Shown: positions 1 through 5,945, counted from the stretch's first letter. The stretch is 5,947 nucleotides of DNA from Paracoccaceae bacterium (GCA_003545125.1 DQCI01000121.1:14800-20746); one strand, 5' to 3'. Notes: generated by a model from the letters alone, not told the origin. A program made the numbers and translations.

Positions 1-1156
1 CCTCGCCCTCGACCATCATCTGCGCGAGATAGTAGCCGGTGCCGCCCGCCGCGGTGATGCCGAACGAAAATCCTTCGGCGAGCCACATGTTGTGCAAGCC
101 TGGTGCCGGGCCGACCAGCGGATTGCCGTCGGGCGTGTAGCAGATCGGGCCGTTGTAGTCGTCCTTGAGCCCGACCTCCTCCGTCGACGGAATCCGGTGG
201 ATCATCGACATGTATTCCTCCTCGATCCGCTCCAGATCGAGCGGGAAGAGGTCGGCGCGGAAGCTGTCGGGCACCGCGTATTCGAACCGGGCCGGGGCGC
301 CGCGTTCGTAGGGCCCGAGGATCCAGCCGCCCCGCTCCTCGCGCACGTACCACTTGGCGTCGGCGTCGCGCAGCACCGGGTGCTCGCCGTGGGTTTTGCG
401 GTAGTCGACCAAGGCCGGGTCGGCATCGGTGACGATGAACTGGTGCTCGACCGGGATCGCCGGCATCTTGATGCCGAGTAGCCCCGCGGTGCGCTGCGCG
501 TGGTTGCCTGTGGCCGTCACCACATGTTCAGCCCGGATCTCGAAGGTTTCTTCGCCCGGCACCAGGTTGCCGCCCTTCTCGACCATGACAGAGCCACGCA
601 CGATCCACTCCGAGCCCGTCCACTCGTAGCTGTCGACCTGGCGCTTGCGGATAATCTCCACACCCCTTTGGCGCGCGCCCTTGGCCATTGCCATGGTCAC
701 GTCGGCGGGGTTGATATAGCCATCCGTCGGGTGGAACAGCGCGCCCTGCAAATCCTCCGTGCGCACCAGCGGCCAGCGGTCCTTGATCTCGGCCGGGCTC
801 AGCCATTCATAGGGGATGCCCACCGTCTCGGCGGTCGAGGCGTAGAGCTGAAACTCGTCCATGCGCGCGCGCGACTGCGCCATGCGCAGGTTGCCAACCA
901 CGCTGAAGCCCGCGTTCAGCCCGGTTTCCTCCTCCAGCGTCTTGTAGAATTTCACGCTGTAGTCGTGGATGTGACTGGTCGCATAGCCCATGTTGAACAG
1001 CGGTAGCAGGCCGGCGGCGTGCCAGGTCGAGCCCGAGGTCAGCTCGTCGCGTTCGAGCAATACCACGTCCGACCAGCCGGCCCGGGCCAGATGATAGGCG
1101 ACCCCGGCGCCAACCGCGCCCCCGCCGACGACAAGCGCTTTGACATGAGTTTTCAT
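1..1156 (-). CDS. FAD-dependent dimethylglycine/sarcosine dehydrogenase-family protein, 5' part (partial)
   Basis: Only the N-terminal 385 residues are present; the frame is open through the left window edge. The family oxidatively demethylates N-methylated amines (dimethylglycine, sarcosine and relatives) with FAD, and full-length members of about 800 residues carry a C-terminal tetrahydrofolate-binding GcvT-like domain, which here would lie outside. Visible are the dinucleotide-binding loop GGGAVGAG (residues 11-18) after a beta strand, the ribose-binding acid E35 in LLERDE, the motif GSTWHAAG with H46 at the position of the covalently flavinylated histidine of mammalian dimethylglycine dehydrogenase, PVEHQ (235-239), and NGP (335-337) followed by TPDGNPLVGP and GFSFG, which close the FAD domain. 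The ATG at 1156 is supported by AAGGGAG seven bases upstream on the minus strand and by the FAD loop lying close to the N terminus. It is divergent from the C13 peptidase gene. Family assignment is firm; the exact substrate (dimethylglycine, sarcosine or another N-methyl compound) is not determined. Confidence 0.93.
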   Translation of the reverse strand, partial: MKTHVKALVVGGGAVGAGVAYHLARAGWSDVVLLERDELTSGSTWHAAGLLPLFNMGYATSHIHDYSVKFYKTLEEETGLNAGFSVVGNLRMAQSRARMDEFQLYASTAETVGIPYEWLSPAEIKDRWPLVRTEDLQGALFHPTDGYINPADVTMAMAKGARQRGVEIIRKRQVDSYEWTGSEWIVRGSVMVEKGGNLVPGEETFEIRAEHVVTATGNHAQRTAGLLGIKMPAIPVEHQFIVTDADPALVDYRKTHGEHPVLRDADAKWYVREERGGWILGPYERGAPARFEYAVPDSFRADLFPLDLERIEEEYMSMIHRIPSTEEVGLKDDYNGPICYTPDGNPLVGPAPGLHNMWLAEGFSFGITAAGGTGYYLAQMMVEGE

Positions 1157-1326
1157 GGGGCGACTCCCTTCGTGCAAGTTTGGCTCCACTCTGCCCGATG
1201 GGCGCCAGACCGCAAAGCGCCCGCCGACATTTGGAGCGGCGAAACCGACAGACCGAGACCACGGCTTGACCAAAAAGTCGCCGGAAACCATCGCCACGAT
1301 GCCCGCAGCCCGTGCAAGGAGTCGCC
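1157..1326. promoter_or_regulatory. Divergent intergenic region with mirrored ribosome-binding-site blocks
   Basis: This 170-base stretch separates two divergent genes and must hold both 5' leaders. Its two ends form a perfect 9-base inverted repeat: GGCGACTCC at 1159-1167 and GGAGTCGCC at 1318-1326. Each arm contains the Shine-Dalgarno sequence of the adjacent gene. An 8-base direct repeat, CGTGCAAG, lies at 1171-1178 and 1311-1318. A -35-like TTGACC is at 1266-1271 on the plus strand, but no good -10 follows at normal spacing, so I do not call a promoter position. Both promoters are inferred from gene layout only. Confidence 0.45.
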
Positions 1327-2703
1327 GTGAGTTTCCTGTCCCGCCTGAACCGTTTCGCCGCCGCCACCTTCGCCAATCTGCGCCTCACCTCAGCGCTGCT
1401 GTGGCCCCGCCCCTTCCCGCGCGACAAGATCGATGCCAGCCCGGCGCAGGTGTTCGCCAGTTTCCTGATCGTCCATGCGGCCATTATTGCTTTTTTCGCT
1501 TGGATCGCCTGGCCGGTCGGTGAGATCGATCCCTACGGAGTCCAAGGGATTCTCGCGTCAACAACGGTCGGCCTCGCCAGCGTCACCTTCGGCGCGCTCC
1601 TGACCCGCAGCGGCGACCGCATCGCCGCGGCCCTAATCCTGACCAACTTGGTGTCGATCCCCATTCTCGCGCTGGCTGTTGCGATCTACGGCCTGGCCTC
1701 GGTCGGGATTGGTCCCTTTTTTGGCGCCTTTCTCGGTGTCGCACTCATGGCCCTCGGCCTGTACACCCTGGCCGCGCTGCGGGTGTTCGCGCGACCGGGA
1801 CGCGCTGGCCGCCTCGCCGGCCTGCCTGCCGCCCTCCTGCTCATCGCCGCAAGCGCCGCTTGGGAGATTTACGTCCCGCAGAGCGATCTGTTCTACTCTG
1901 CGGCGTTGGAAGATGAGGCGGCTGACGACATTCCGGAGATCGTCACCGAAGATCTTTACTATGCCCAGCCGACGCTGATGCAGGCCGCCCTCGACGGGCT
2001 CGCACCGGGCACCCCGCGCGAACCGGAGCTGTTCGCGCTCCTCGGCGCCGGCTATGCCTACCAGGACGTGTTCATGAGCGAAGTCGACCGGACCGCGACG
2101 CTGCTCGCGGCGCGCCATGGGACTGGCCGGACCGTGAAACTCGCCAACAGCGAAAAAGAACCGACACGCCTGCCGATGCTCAACCACCACAACCTGTCGG
2201 ACGGCCTGCAGGCGCTTGCGGGTCGGATGGGGCCGGAGGACACGGCGCTCCTGTTCTTCACCTCCCACGGCAGCGAGGATCGTCTCTCGCTCTCATTCTA
2301 CGAAGCCCGCCTGGAAGGGCTCACCCCGCACGACCTCGCAACCAAACTCGACGCCGCCGGTCTCACCAACGTGGTGATCGTGATCTCGGCCTGCCATTCG
2401 GGATCGTTCATCGACGAGCTGGCCGCACCGGACCGGCTGATCATCACCGCGTCCGCCGCCGACCGCACCTCCTTCGGGTGTGCCGATGGCCGCGACTGGA
2501 CCGATTTCGGTCGCGCGTTTTTCGACATCGCCCTGCGTGAAACGCCGGATTTCCGCGCCGCGTTCACCCGTGCGACGAGGCTGATCGAGGGTTGGGAGGC
2601 CGAACAGGGCCGACCCGCGTCGCACCCCCAGATCGCCGAGGGCGCAGAGATCGGGCCGGTGCTCGATGCGTTGTTTGCGATAGAAATCTCCCAAGACGGA
2701 TGA
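1327..2703 (+). CDS. Membrane-anchored C13-family (legumain-like) cysteine peptidase
   Basis: This 458-residue protein has a membrane-embedded N-terminal half and a caspase-fold C-terminal peptidase domain of family C13. The catalytic dyad is visible as H314 in FFTSHGS, after a hydrophobic strand, and C356 in VVIVISACHSGSF, also after a hydrophobic strand. The 42-residue spacing is close to that in legumain. Hydrophobic segments are at about 43-63, 74-92, 100-124, 128-152 and 163-180. Loops after segments 2 and 4 are arginine-rich, while those after 1 and 5 are acidic, giving N-in/C-out topology and a periplasmic catalytic domain (inference). The GTG at 1327 is preferred over the in-frame GTG at 1312 because AAGGAG (1316-1321) sits five bases before it; the earlier start would place that site inside the gene. 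C13 enzymes cleave or transamidate after Asn/Asp in eukaryotes; substrates of bacterial members are largely unknown. The stop is 4 nt from the convergent downstream gene. Confidence 0.9.
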   Translation: MSFLSRLNRFAAATFANLRLTSALLWPRPFPRDKIDASPAQVFASFLIVHAAIIAFFAWIAWPVGEIDPYGVQGILASTTVGLASVTFGALLTRSGDRIAAALILTNLVSIPILALAVAIYGLASVGIGPFFGAFLGVALMALGLYTLAALRVFARPGRAGRLAGLPAALLLIAASAAWEIYVPQSDLFYSAALEDEAADDIPEIVTEDLYYAQPTLMQAALDGLAPGTPREPELFALLGAGYAYQDVFMSEVDRTATLLAARHGTGRTVKLANSEKEPTRLPMLNHHNLSDGLQALAGRMGPEDTALLFFTSHGSEDRLSLSFYEARLEGLTPHDLATKLDAAGLTNVVIVISACHSGSFIDELAAPDRLIITASAADRTSFGCADGRDWTDFGRAFFDIALRETPDFRAAFTRATRLIEGWEAEQGRPASHPQIAEGAEIGPVLDALFAIEISQDG

Positions 2704-2707
2704 CGCC

Positions 2708-3070
2708 TCAGATCAGCCCGCGCCAGGCCAGGACCGCCACGGCCAGGGCAAAGACGATCAGGATGCTGAGCGCATTGCCCGCGAGCCAGTTGACCCAGCG
2801 CGTCACCCGCCGTTCGGTCCCGTCGACCCGCGCGAGGTAGCGCTCGAAGACACGGGCTGCTTTGCGCAGGCGGCGTTCGTCGACCCGGCGTCCGAGCTTC
2901 GGATGCGCCGCCATCGTGCGTGCTTCGACCAGCAGCGCGCCCTCACGGCGCAACTTGCGCGGCAAGAGCCGCCCGGCGCGGGCGAATTTGTCCTCGAACC
3001 CGTCGCCGCGAACCCCGAGCCGCTCCTCCATCAGGGCGGCGATCTTGTCGAGGCGTGCGTCCAGGTCCAT
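2708..3070 (-). CDS. Small basic protein with C-terminal membrane anchor, function unknown
   Basis: I do not recognise this 120-residue protein. Residues 1-95 are highly charged and rich in Arg, Glu and Ala, with predicted helical character; arginine-dense stretches lie at about 31-42 (RAGRLLPRKLRR) and 61-73 (RRVDERRLRKAAR). Residues about 97-116 (LAGNALSILIVFALAVAVLA) form a single hydrophobic segment followed by only four residues (WRGLI ending), so a tail-anchored inner-membrane protein with its basic domain in the cytoplasm is likely. The ATG at 3070 has a G-rich site, AGGGGG, just upstream on the minus strand, at rather short spacing. The gene is convergent with the C13 peptidase and divergent from the alpha/beta hydrolase. 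That it is a real gene is supported by the coherent charge and hydrophobicity pattern, by its fit between neighbours, and by the absence of a better frame on the opposite strand. Confidence 0.75.
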   Translation of the reverse strand: MDLDARLDKIAALMEERLGVRGDGFEDKFARAGRLLPRKLRREGALLVEARTMAAHPKLGRRVDERRLRKAARVFERYLARVDGTERRVTRWVNWLAGNALSILIVFALAVAVLAWRGLI

Positions 3071-3168
3071 GGCCCCCTGCCTAAAGGGTTTCGCGCCAAA
3101 CCTGAATCCCCAAATTCACTGGCGCCAACCCGCTTGCGGCGGGGCGCCTCATCGGCCATCAAGATCCC
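3071..3168. promoter_or_regulatory. Divergent intergenic region with overlapping alternative hairpins
   Basis: This 98-base region lies between the small membrane protein (minus) and the alpha/beta hydrolase (plus), so both promoters are expected here or within the adjoining genes. Two perfect-pairing structures share one arm. Structure A pairs GCGCCA (3093-3098) with TGGCGC (3120-3125), enclosing TGAAT (3103-3107) paired to ATTCA (3114-3118). Structure B pairs GGCGC (3121-3125) with GCGCC (3144-3148), and CCCGC (3129-3133) with GCGGG (3139-3143) around a five-base loop. Only one can form at a time. The inner TGAAT/ATTCA repeat could instead be a protein operator. No convincing -35/-10 pair was found, and no T-tract follows either hairpin on the plus strand. 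Confidence 0.4.
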
Positions 3169-3927
3169 ATGCTCGCGACACAGATCATCGGGTCCGACAC
3201 CGCCCAACCCCCGGTTCTCATCGTCCACGGCCTGTTCGGCTCGGGACGCAACTGGGGCGTGATCGCCAAGCGGCTTTCGGACAGCCGCCGGGTGGCGACG
3301 GTCGACATGCGCAATCACGGCGCCAGCCACTGGGAAGAGACCCATTCCTATCACGATCTCGCCGCCGACCTCGCCGAGGTCGTCGAAGATCTCGGCGGCA
3401 CGGCGGACGTGATCGGCCATTCGATGGGCGGCAAGGGCGCGATGATGCTGGCTCTCGACCAGCCCGAGACGATCCGTCGCCTGCTGGTGGCCGACATTGC
3501 CCCGGTCACCTACAGCCACACGCAGGTGCATCTCGTGCATGCGATGCGGGCGCTGGACCTCGGCCGGATCGCCACCCGCGCCGATGCCGACCGCATCCTC
3601 GCGGACGCGATCGACGAACGCGACGTGCGCGCCTTCCTGTTGCAGTCGCTCGACGTGCGCGCGCGCCGCTGGCTCCTGAACCTCGATGTGTTGGAGCGCG
3701 ACATGGAACTCATCACCGGCTTTCCGTCCGTGTCCGGCCGGTTCGACGGCCCCGCCCTGTTCCTCGCAGGCGCGCGCTCGGATTACGTGTTGCCGCAGCA
3801 CCGTGCGATCATCAAACGGCTGTTCCCGAACGCCCGCCAGGCCAAGATCCCCGACGCCGGCCATTGGCTGCACGCCGAGAGACCGCGCGCCTTCGAGGCC
3901 GCGGCGCGGGCGTTTCTGAACCACTGA
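3169..3927 (+). CDS. Alpha/beta-fold hydrolase, YbfF/ABHD11-type esterase
   Basis: A soluble cytoplasmic hydrolase of 252 residues, the usual length for YbfF-type esterases (E. coli YbfF is about 254). The fold signature runs in order: strand PVLIVHGLFGSG (residues 15-26) with the HG oxyanion-hole motif; VDMRNHG (45-51), typical of this subgroup; the nucleophile elbow GHSMGGK with S85; LLVADIAPV with D109; ARSDYV with D205; and GHWLHAE with H232. S85 and H232 are the clear nucleophile and base; the acid may be D205 or the subgroup-conserved D109. YbfF-type enzymes hydrolyse short to medium acyl esters and acyl-CoA-like thioesters in vitro, and the physiological substrate is generally unknown. 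The ATG at 3169 lacks a strong Shine-Dalgarno sequence (only AAGAT nearby), but the first strand begins soon after it. The oxidoreductase follows on the same strand after 63 bases, so co-transcription is plausible. Confidence 0.92.
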   Translation: MLATQIIGSDTAQPPVLIVHGLFGSGRNWGVIAKRLSDSRRVATVDMRNHGASHWEETHSYHDLAADLAEVVEDLGGTADVIGHSMGGKGAMMLALDQPETIRRLLVADIAPVTYSHTQVHLVHAMRALDLGRIATRADADRILADAIDERDVRAFLLQSLDVRARRWLLNLDVLERDMELITGFPSVSGRFDGPALFLAGARSDYVLPQHRAIIKRLFPNARQAKIPDAGHWLHAERPRAFEAAARAFLNH

Positions 3928-3979
3928 CCGCTGTCCGGCATGGGGCCCCGAAACCCCGGCACGCCACACCCCAACTTCC

Positions 3980-3984
3980 GGGAG
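3980..3984 (+). promoter_or_regulatory. Ribosome binding site deciding the start of the Gfo/Idh/MocA gene
   Basis: GGGAG lies six bases before the ATG at 3991. An earlier in-frame ATG at 3940 would place this site inside the gene and add a proline-rich 17-residue tail that does not look like the start of a Rossmann-fold protein, so 3991 is chosen. Confidence 0.75.
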
Positions 3985-3990
3985 AATACC

Positions 3991-5046
3991 ATGGTCGAAC
4001 CCACCCAAGACCCGCGCACAGGCGTCGCGCTCATCGGCGCGGGCATGATCGCGCCCACTCATGTGGCCGCGCTGTCCGAGCTGCGCGACAAGGCCCGGCT
4101 CGACGCCATCGTCTCGCGCCGCCCGGAGCGCGCGACCCATCTCGCGCAGCACTACGCGGGCACGCAACCAAAGTTCTCCGCCGATCTCTCCGAAGTCACC
4201 GAAAACCCGGACGTCCTGATGGCCATCGTCGCGACCCCGCCCAACGTCCGGATCGAGCTGATCGCAGCGCTGGCCGGGGCGGGCAAGCACATCCTGCTCG
4301 AAAAGCCGGTCGCGCGCACCTTGGCCGAGGCGCAGGAGGTCGTGGAGATCTGCGAAAACGCCGGCGTCACCCTCGGCATGCTGTTCCAGCACCGCGCCCA
4401 CGCCTCGTCCAAGGCGGCCGCGCGCCTCATCGCCGGTGGCGGACTCGGCCAGCTCGGTCTCGTCGAGATCGCGGCGCCGCTTTGGCGCGACCAATCCTAT
4501 TACGACGAGCTCGGCCGCGGCACCTTTGAGCGCGACGGCGGCGGCGTGCTGCTGACCCAGGCAATCCACACGATCGACCTCGCGCTGAGCCTCGCCGGCC
4601 CGGTCACCCGCGTGCAGGCAACGGTCGCCACCACCCCGCTTCACCAGATGGAAGCGGAGGATTACGCGGTCGCCGGCCTCACCTTCGCCTCCGGCGCGGT
4701 CGGCTCGCTCATCGCGAGCACAGCCACCTTTCCGCCCGGAAATGAGACCATCACGCTGCATTTCGAGAACGCCTCGCTGCGGCATGGCCGGCATTCGCTC
4801 GACGTGTTCTGGCGCGACGGCAGCACCGACAGCGAGACCTTCGGGCAGGCCGAGCCCGGCGAAGGCGGACCGGTCGTTGCGCAACACGCGCTGCACCGCG
4901 ACATCATCGAGGATTTCGTCGATGCCCTTCGCGACGGCTGCGCCCCGATTGTCACCGGGCGCGCGGCGCTGGTGCCGCACCGGCTGATCGACGCCATCGA
5001 ACGGTCCTCGCGCACCGGGGCCGCGGCCGAGATCGCCGACCGATAG
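3991..5046 (+). CDS. Gfo/Idh/MocA-family NAD(P)-dependent oxidoreductase
   Basis: A 351-residue protein, standard for this family, which oxidises or reduces sugars, inositols, sugar acids and related polyols with NAD(P)(H). The N-terminal Rossmann domain shows VALIGAGMIAPTH (residues 12-24) with the GxGxxG-type loop, SRRPER (42-47) after the second strand, ATPPNVR (81-87), and the family hallmark EKPVART (104-110) with the conserved lysine K105. The C-terminal alpha/beta domain contains GGGVLLTQAIHTIDL (183-197), where H193 and D196 match the usual catalytic-site HxxD arrangement, and an EDYA strand motif (223-226) followed by FASGAVGSL. No signal peptide or membrane segment is seen, so it is cytoplasmic. 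The family is functionally too diverse to name a substrate from sequence alone. It follows the alpha/beta hydrolase by 63 bases without a clear terminator, suggesting a two-gene unit, though the pairing does not identify a pathway. Confidence 0.93.
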   Translation: MVEPTQDPRTGVALIGAGMIAPTHVAALSELRDKARLDAIVSRRPERATHLAQHYAGTQPKFSADLSEVTENPDVLMAIVATPPNVRIELIAALAGAGKHILLEKPVARTLAEAQEVVEICENAGVTLGMLFQHRAHASSKAAARLIAGGGLGQLGLVEIAAPLWRDQSYYDELGRGTFERDGGGVLLTQAIHTIDLALSLAGPVTRVQATVATTPLHQMEAEDYAVAGLTFASGAVGSLIASTATFPPGNETITLHFENASLRHGRHSLDVFWRDGSTDSETFGQAEPGEGGPVVAQHALHRDIIEDFVDALRDGCAPIVTGRAALVPHRLIDAIERSSRTGAAAEIADR

Positions 5047-5329
5047 CCGAAGGTTGAACGGGCCCACCAAGCGTCCGCCCCGGGTGCCCGCGGGCCTTGT
5101 CCATCCGCCGTCGTCCCGCCCTGCCGGCGCGACCCCACCGGGCTGGCGCCGGGTCCGCCTCCAGGGTCCTTCCGGCCGGGAAGCAACAAGCGGCGCATGC
5201 CCATGCCGACCGGCTCGGGCGGCCCAAGTCGGGTGATCGCAGCGCGGTCACGCAGCCCACATCGTGCACCTCGCCTCGCAGCTTGCCCGCATCCTGTGCG
5301 CCGAGCCGCTTTTCGTGATAAACTCCCCC
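5047..5329. other. Non-coding interval with a run of potential stem-loops
   Basis: No frame in these 283 bases has a convincing coding pattern or ribosome binding site. Just after the oxidoreductase stop, GGCCC (5060-5064) could pair with GGGCC (5092-5096), a weak terminator candidate without a T-run. Further on, four potential hairpins lie nearly end to end: CTTCC/GGAAG (5169-5173 with 5179-5183), CGGC/GCCG (5191-5194 with 5205-5208), a 10-position stem with one G-U and one mismatch (5210-5219 with 5223-5232), and an 8-bp stem with one G-U and a three-base loop (5233-5240 with 5244-5251). This may be a structured RNA or a leader of the VOC gene; GC-rich sequence also produces such pairings by chance. 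Confidence 0.35.
5316..5324 (+). promoter_or_regulatory. Candidate extended -10 element for the VOC gene
   Basis: TGATAAACT reads as an extended -10: TG, one base, then TAAACT, which matches four of six consensus positions. A start site about seven bases further on would fall on the ATG at 5330, implying a leaderless transcript. No -35 element at standard spacing is apparent; TTGCCC at 5283-5288 is too far upstream. Confidence 0.35.
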
Positions 5330-5743
5330 ATGTCCGATTTCCCGACCAGCGATATGCAACTGACCTGTCACCTCGTCGTTTCCGACGTCGCGGCCTCGGT
5401 GTCTTGGTACCGCGACATCCTCGGCGCGGAACTGGTCCGGGAGTACGGCGGAACCTCCGCCGTCTTCCGGCTGCTGGGACAATGGCTCTTGATAACCAGT
5501 GGAGGGCCGCCCACGGTCGACAAACCCGGCGTGAGCTTCGCGCCGCCGGACCCGGCAACCGCATCGTCTCAGCTCATCTTTCGGGTTCCCGACGCACAGG
5601 CGGCGCGGGCGGCCTACGACACGTTGTCCGCCCGCGGCGCGGTCTTCATCGCACCGCCGGTCCATTACGACCACGGCGAAACCCGCGCCTTCTTTCGTGA
5701 CCCCGACAATCACCTGTTCGAAATATCCGCGCTTGATGCCTGA
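5330..5743 (+). CDS. VOC superfamily (glyoxalase/bleomycin-resistance fold) protein
   Basis: A 137-residue single-domain protein of the vicinal oxygen chelate superfamily, which includes glyoxalase I, extradiol dioxygenases and antibiotic-binding proteins. Two beta-alpha-beta-beta-beta modules are visible. Module one starts LTCHLVVSDVAASVSWYRDILGAE-like (from residue 11; written here only to name its key residues), with H14 as a likely metal ligand and the typical W-Y-R-D helix. Module two starts SQLIFRVPDAQAARAAYDTL (80-99) and ends in FFRDPDNHLFEIS (121-133), with E131 as the second likely ligand. The ATG at 5330 is preferred; the GTG at 5264 would add residues unlike the family, and the ATG at 5354 would also preserve the fold. 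None of the three has a clear Shine-Dalgarno sequence. It probably acts in the cytoplasm; substrate and even catalytic activity are uncertain, and a binding or resistance role is equally possible. Confidence 0.88.
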   Translation: MSDFPTSDMQLTCHLVVSDVAASVSWYRDILGAELVREYGGTSAVFRLLGQWLLITSGGPPTVDKPGVSFAPPDPATASSQLIFRVPDAQAARAAYDTLSARGAVFIAPPVHYDHGETRAFFRDPDNHLFEISALDA

Positions 5744-5847
5744 GCCGACGGTCGCAGACCCGGCTTCGCGTCCGCGCCACCCGTGAATGAGAGACGCCGC
5801 ACGCCCTACCCGGCGCGCGCCGATCCAGGCCCCGACGCGCCACAATC

Positions 5848-5873
5848 CGGGGCTACGCCCCCCGTTCCTTGTT
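5848..5873 (+). terminator. Possible intrinsic terminator downstream of the VOC gene
   Basis: GGGGC (5849-5853), loop TAC, GCCCC (5857-5861) forms a strong GC hairpin; an alternative register pairs CGGGG (5848-5852) with CCCCG (5860-5864). It is followed by the T-rich TTCCTTGTT (5865-5873). The hairpin is about 105 bases past the VOC stop codon, and the T-tract is interrupted, so the call is moderate. Confidence 0.45.
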
Positions 5874-5920
5874 CAGCTGCCTTGGGGAGTTTGCGCGCCG
5901 CATCCACCAATTCACCGGGT

Positions 5921-5945
5921 GATCCTGAGGCTACCCCCGAGGATC
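5921..5945. repeat. Inverted repeat at the window edge
   Basis: GATCCT (5921-5926) and AGGATC (5940-5945) are perfect inverted arms around a 13-base spacer. This could be a hairpin or a dyad site. It runs close to the window end, so any extension cannot be seen. Confidence 0.35.

Noticed and set aside
1266..1300. TTGACC at 1266-1271 as a full promoter for the peptidase.
   Set aside because: No acceptable -10 hexamer occurs at 16-18 base spacing.
1312..1326. Upstream GTG at 1312 as the start of the C13 peptidase.
   Set aside because: The strong AAGGAG site lies downstream of it and five bases before the GTG at 1327.
807..1484. Minus-strand frame spanning the divergent intergenic region.
   Set aside because: It overlaps the flavoprotein in another frame and has no coherent domain; the flavoprotein translation is supported by family motifs throughout.
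3940..3990. Upstream ATG at 3940 as the start of the Gfo/Idh/MocA gene.
   Set aside because: The added 17 residues are proline-rich and unlike the family; GGGAG at 3980-3984 points to 3991.
3928..3990. GGGG/CCCC pairing between hydrolase and oxidoreductase as a terminator.
   Set aside because: The stem is only about four base pairs with an eight-base loop and no T-tract follows.
2862..4529. Long plus-strand frame (555 codons) overlapping the small membrane protein, hydrolase and oxidoreductase.
   Set aside because: The translation is extremely Arg/Pro-rich and crosses three better-supported genes in a different frame.
3031..5070. Very long open frame on the minus strand (679 codons) antisense to the hydrolase and oxidoreductase.
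   Set aside because: It spans two genes with intact motifs and catalytic residues on the plus strand, its own translation is a low-complexity Arg/Gly/Ala/Asp mix without a recognisable domain, and GC-rich genomes routinely give such shadows.
5160..5190. Resemblance to the signal recognition particle RNA core because of GGGAAGCAAC after a GC-rich hairpin.
   Set aside because: The invariant SRP core around the GGAA tetraloop is not reproduced and the expected long pairing arms were not found.
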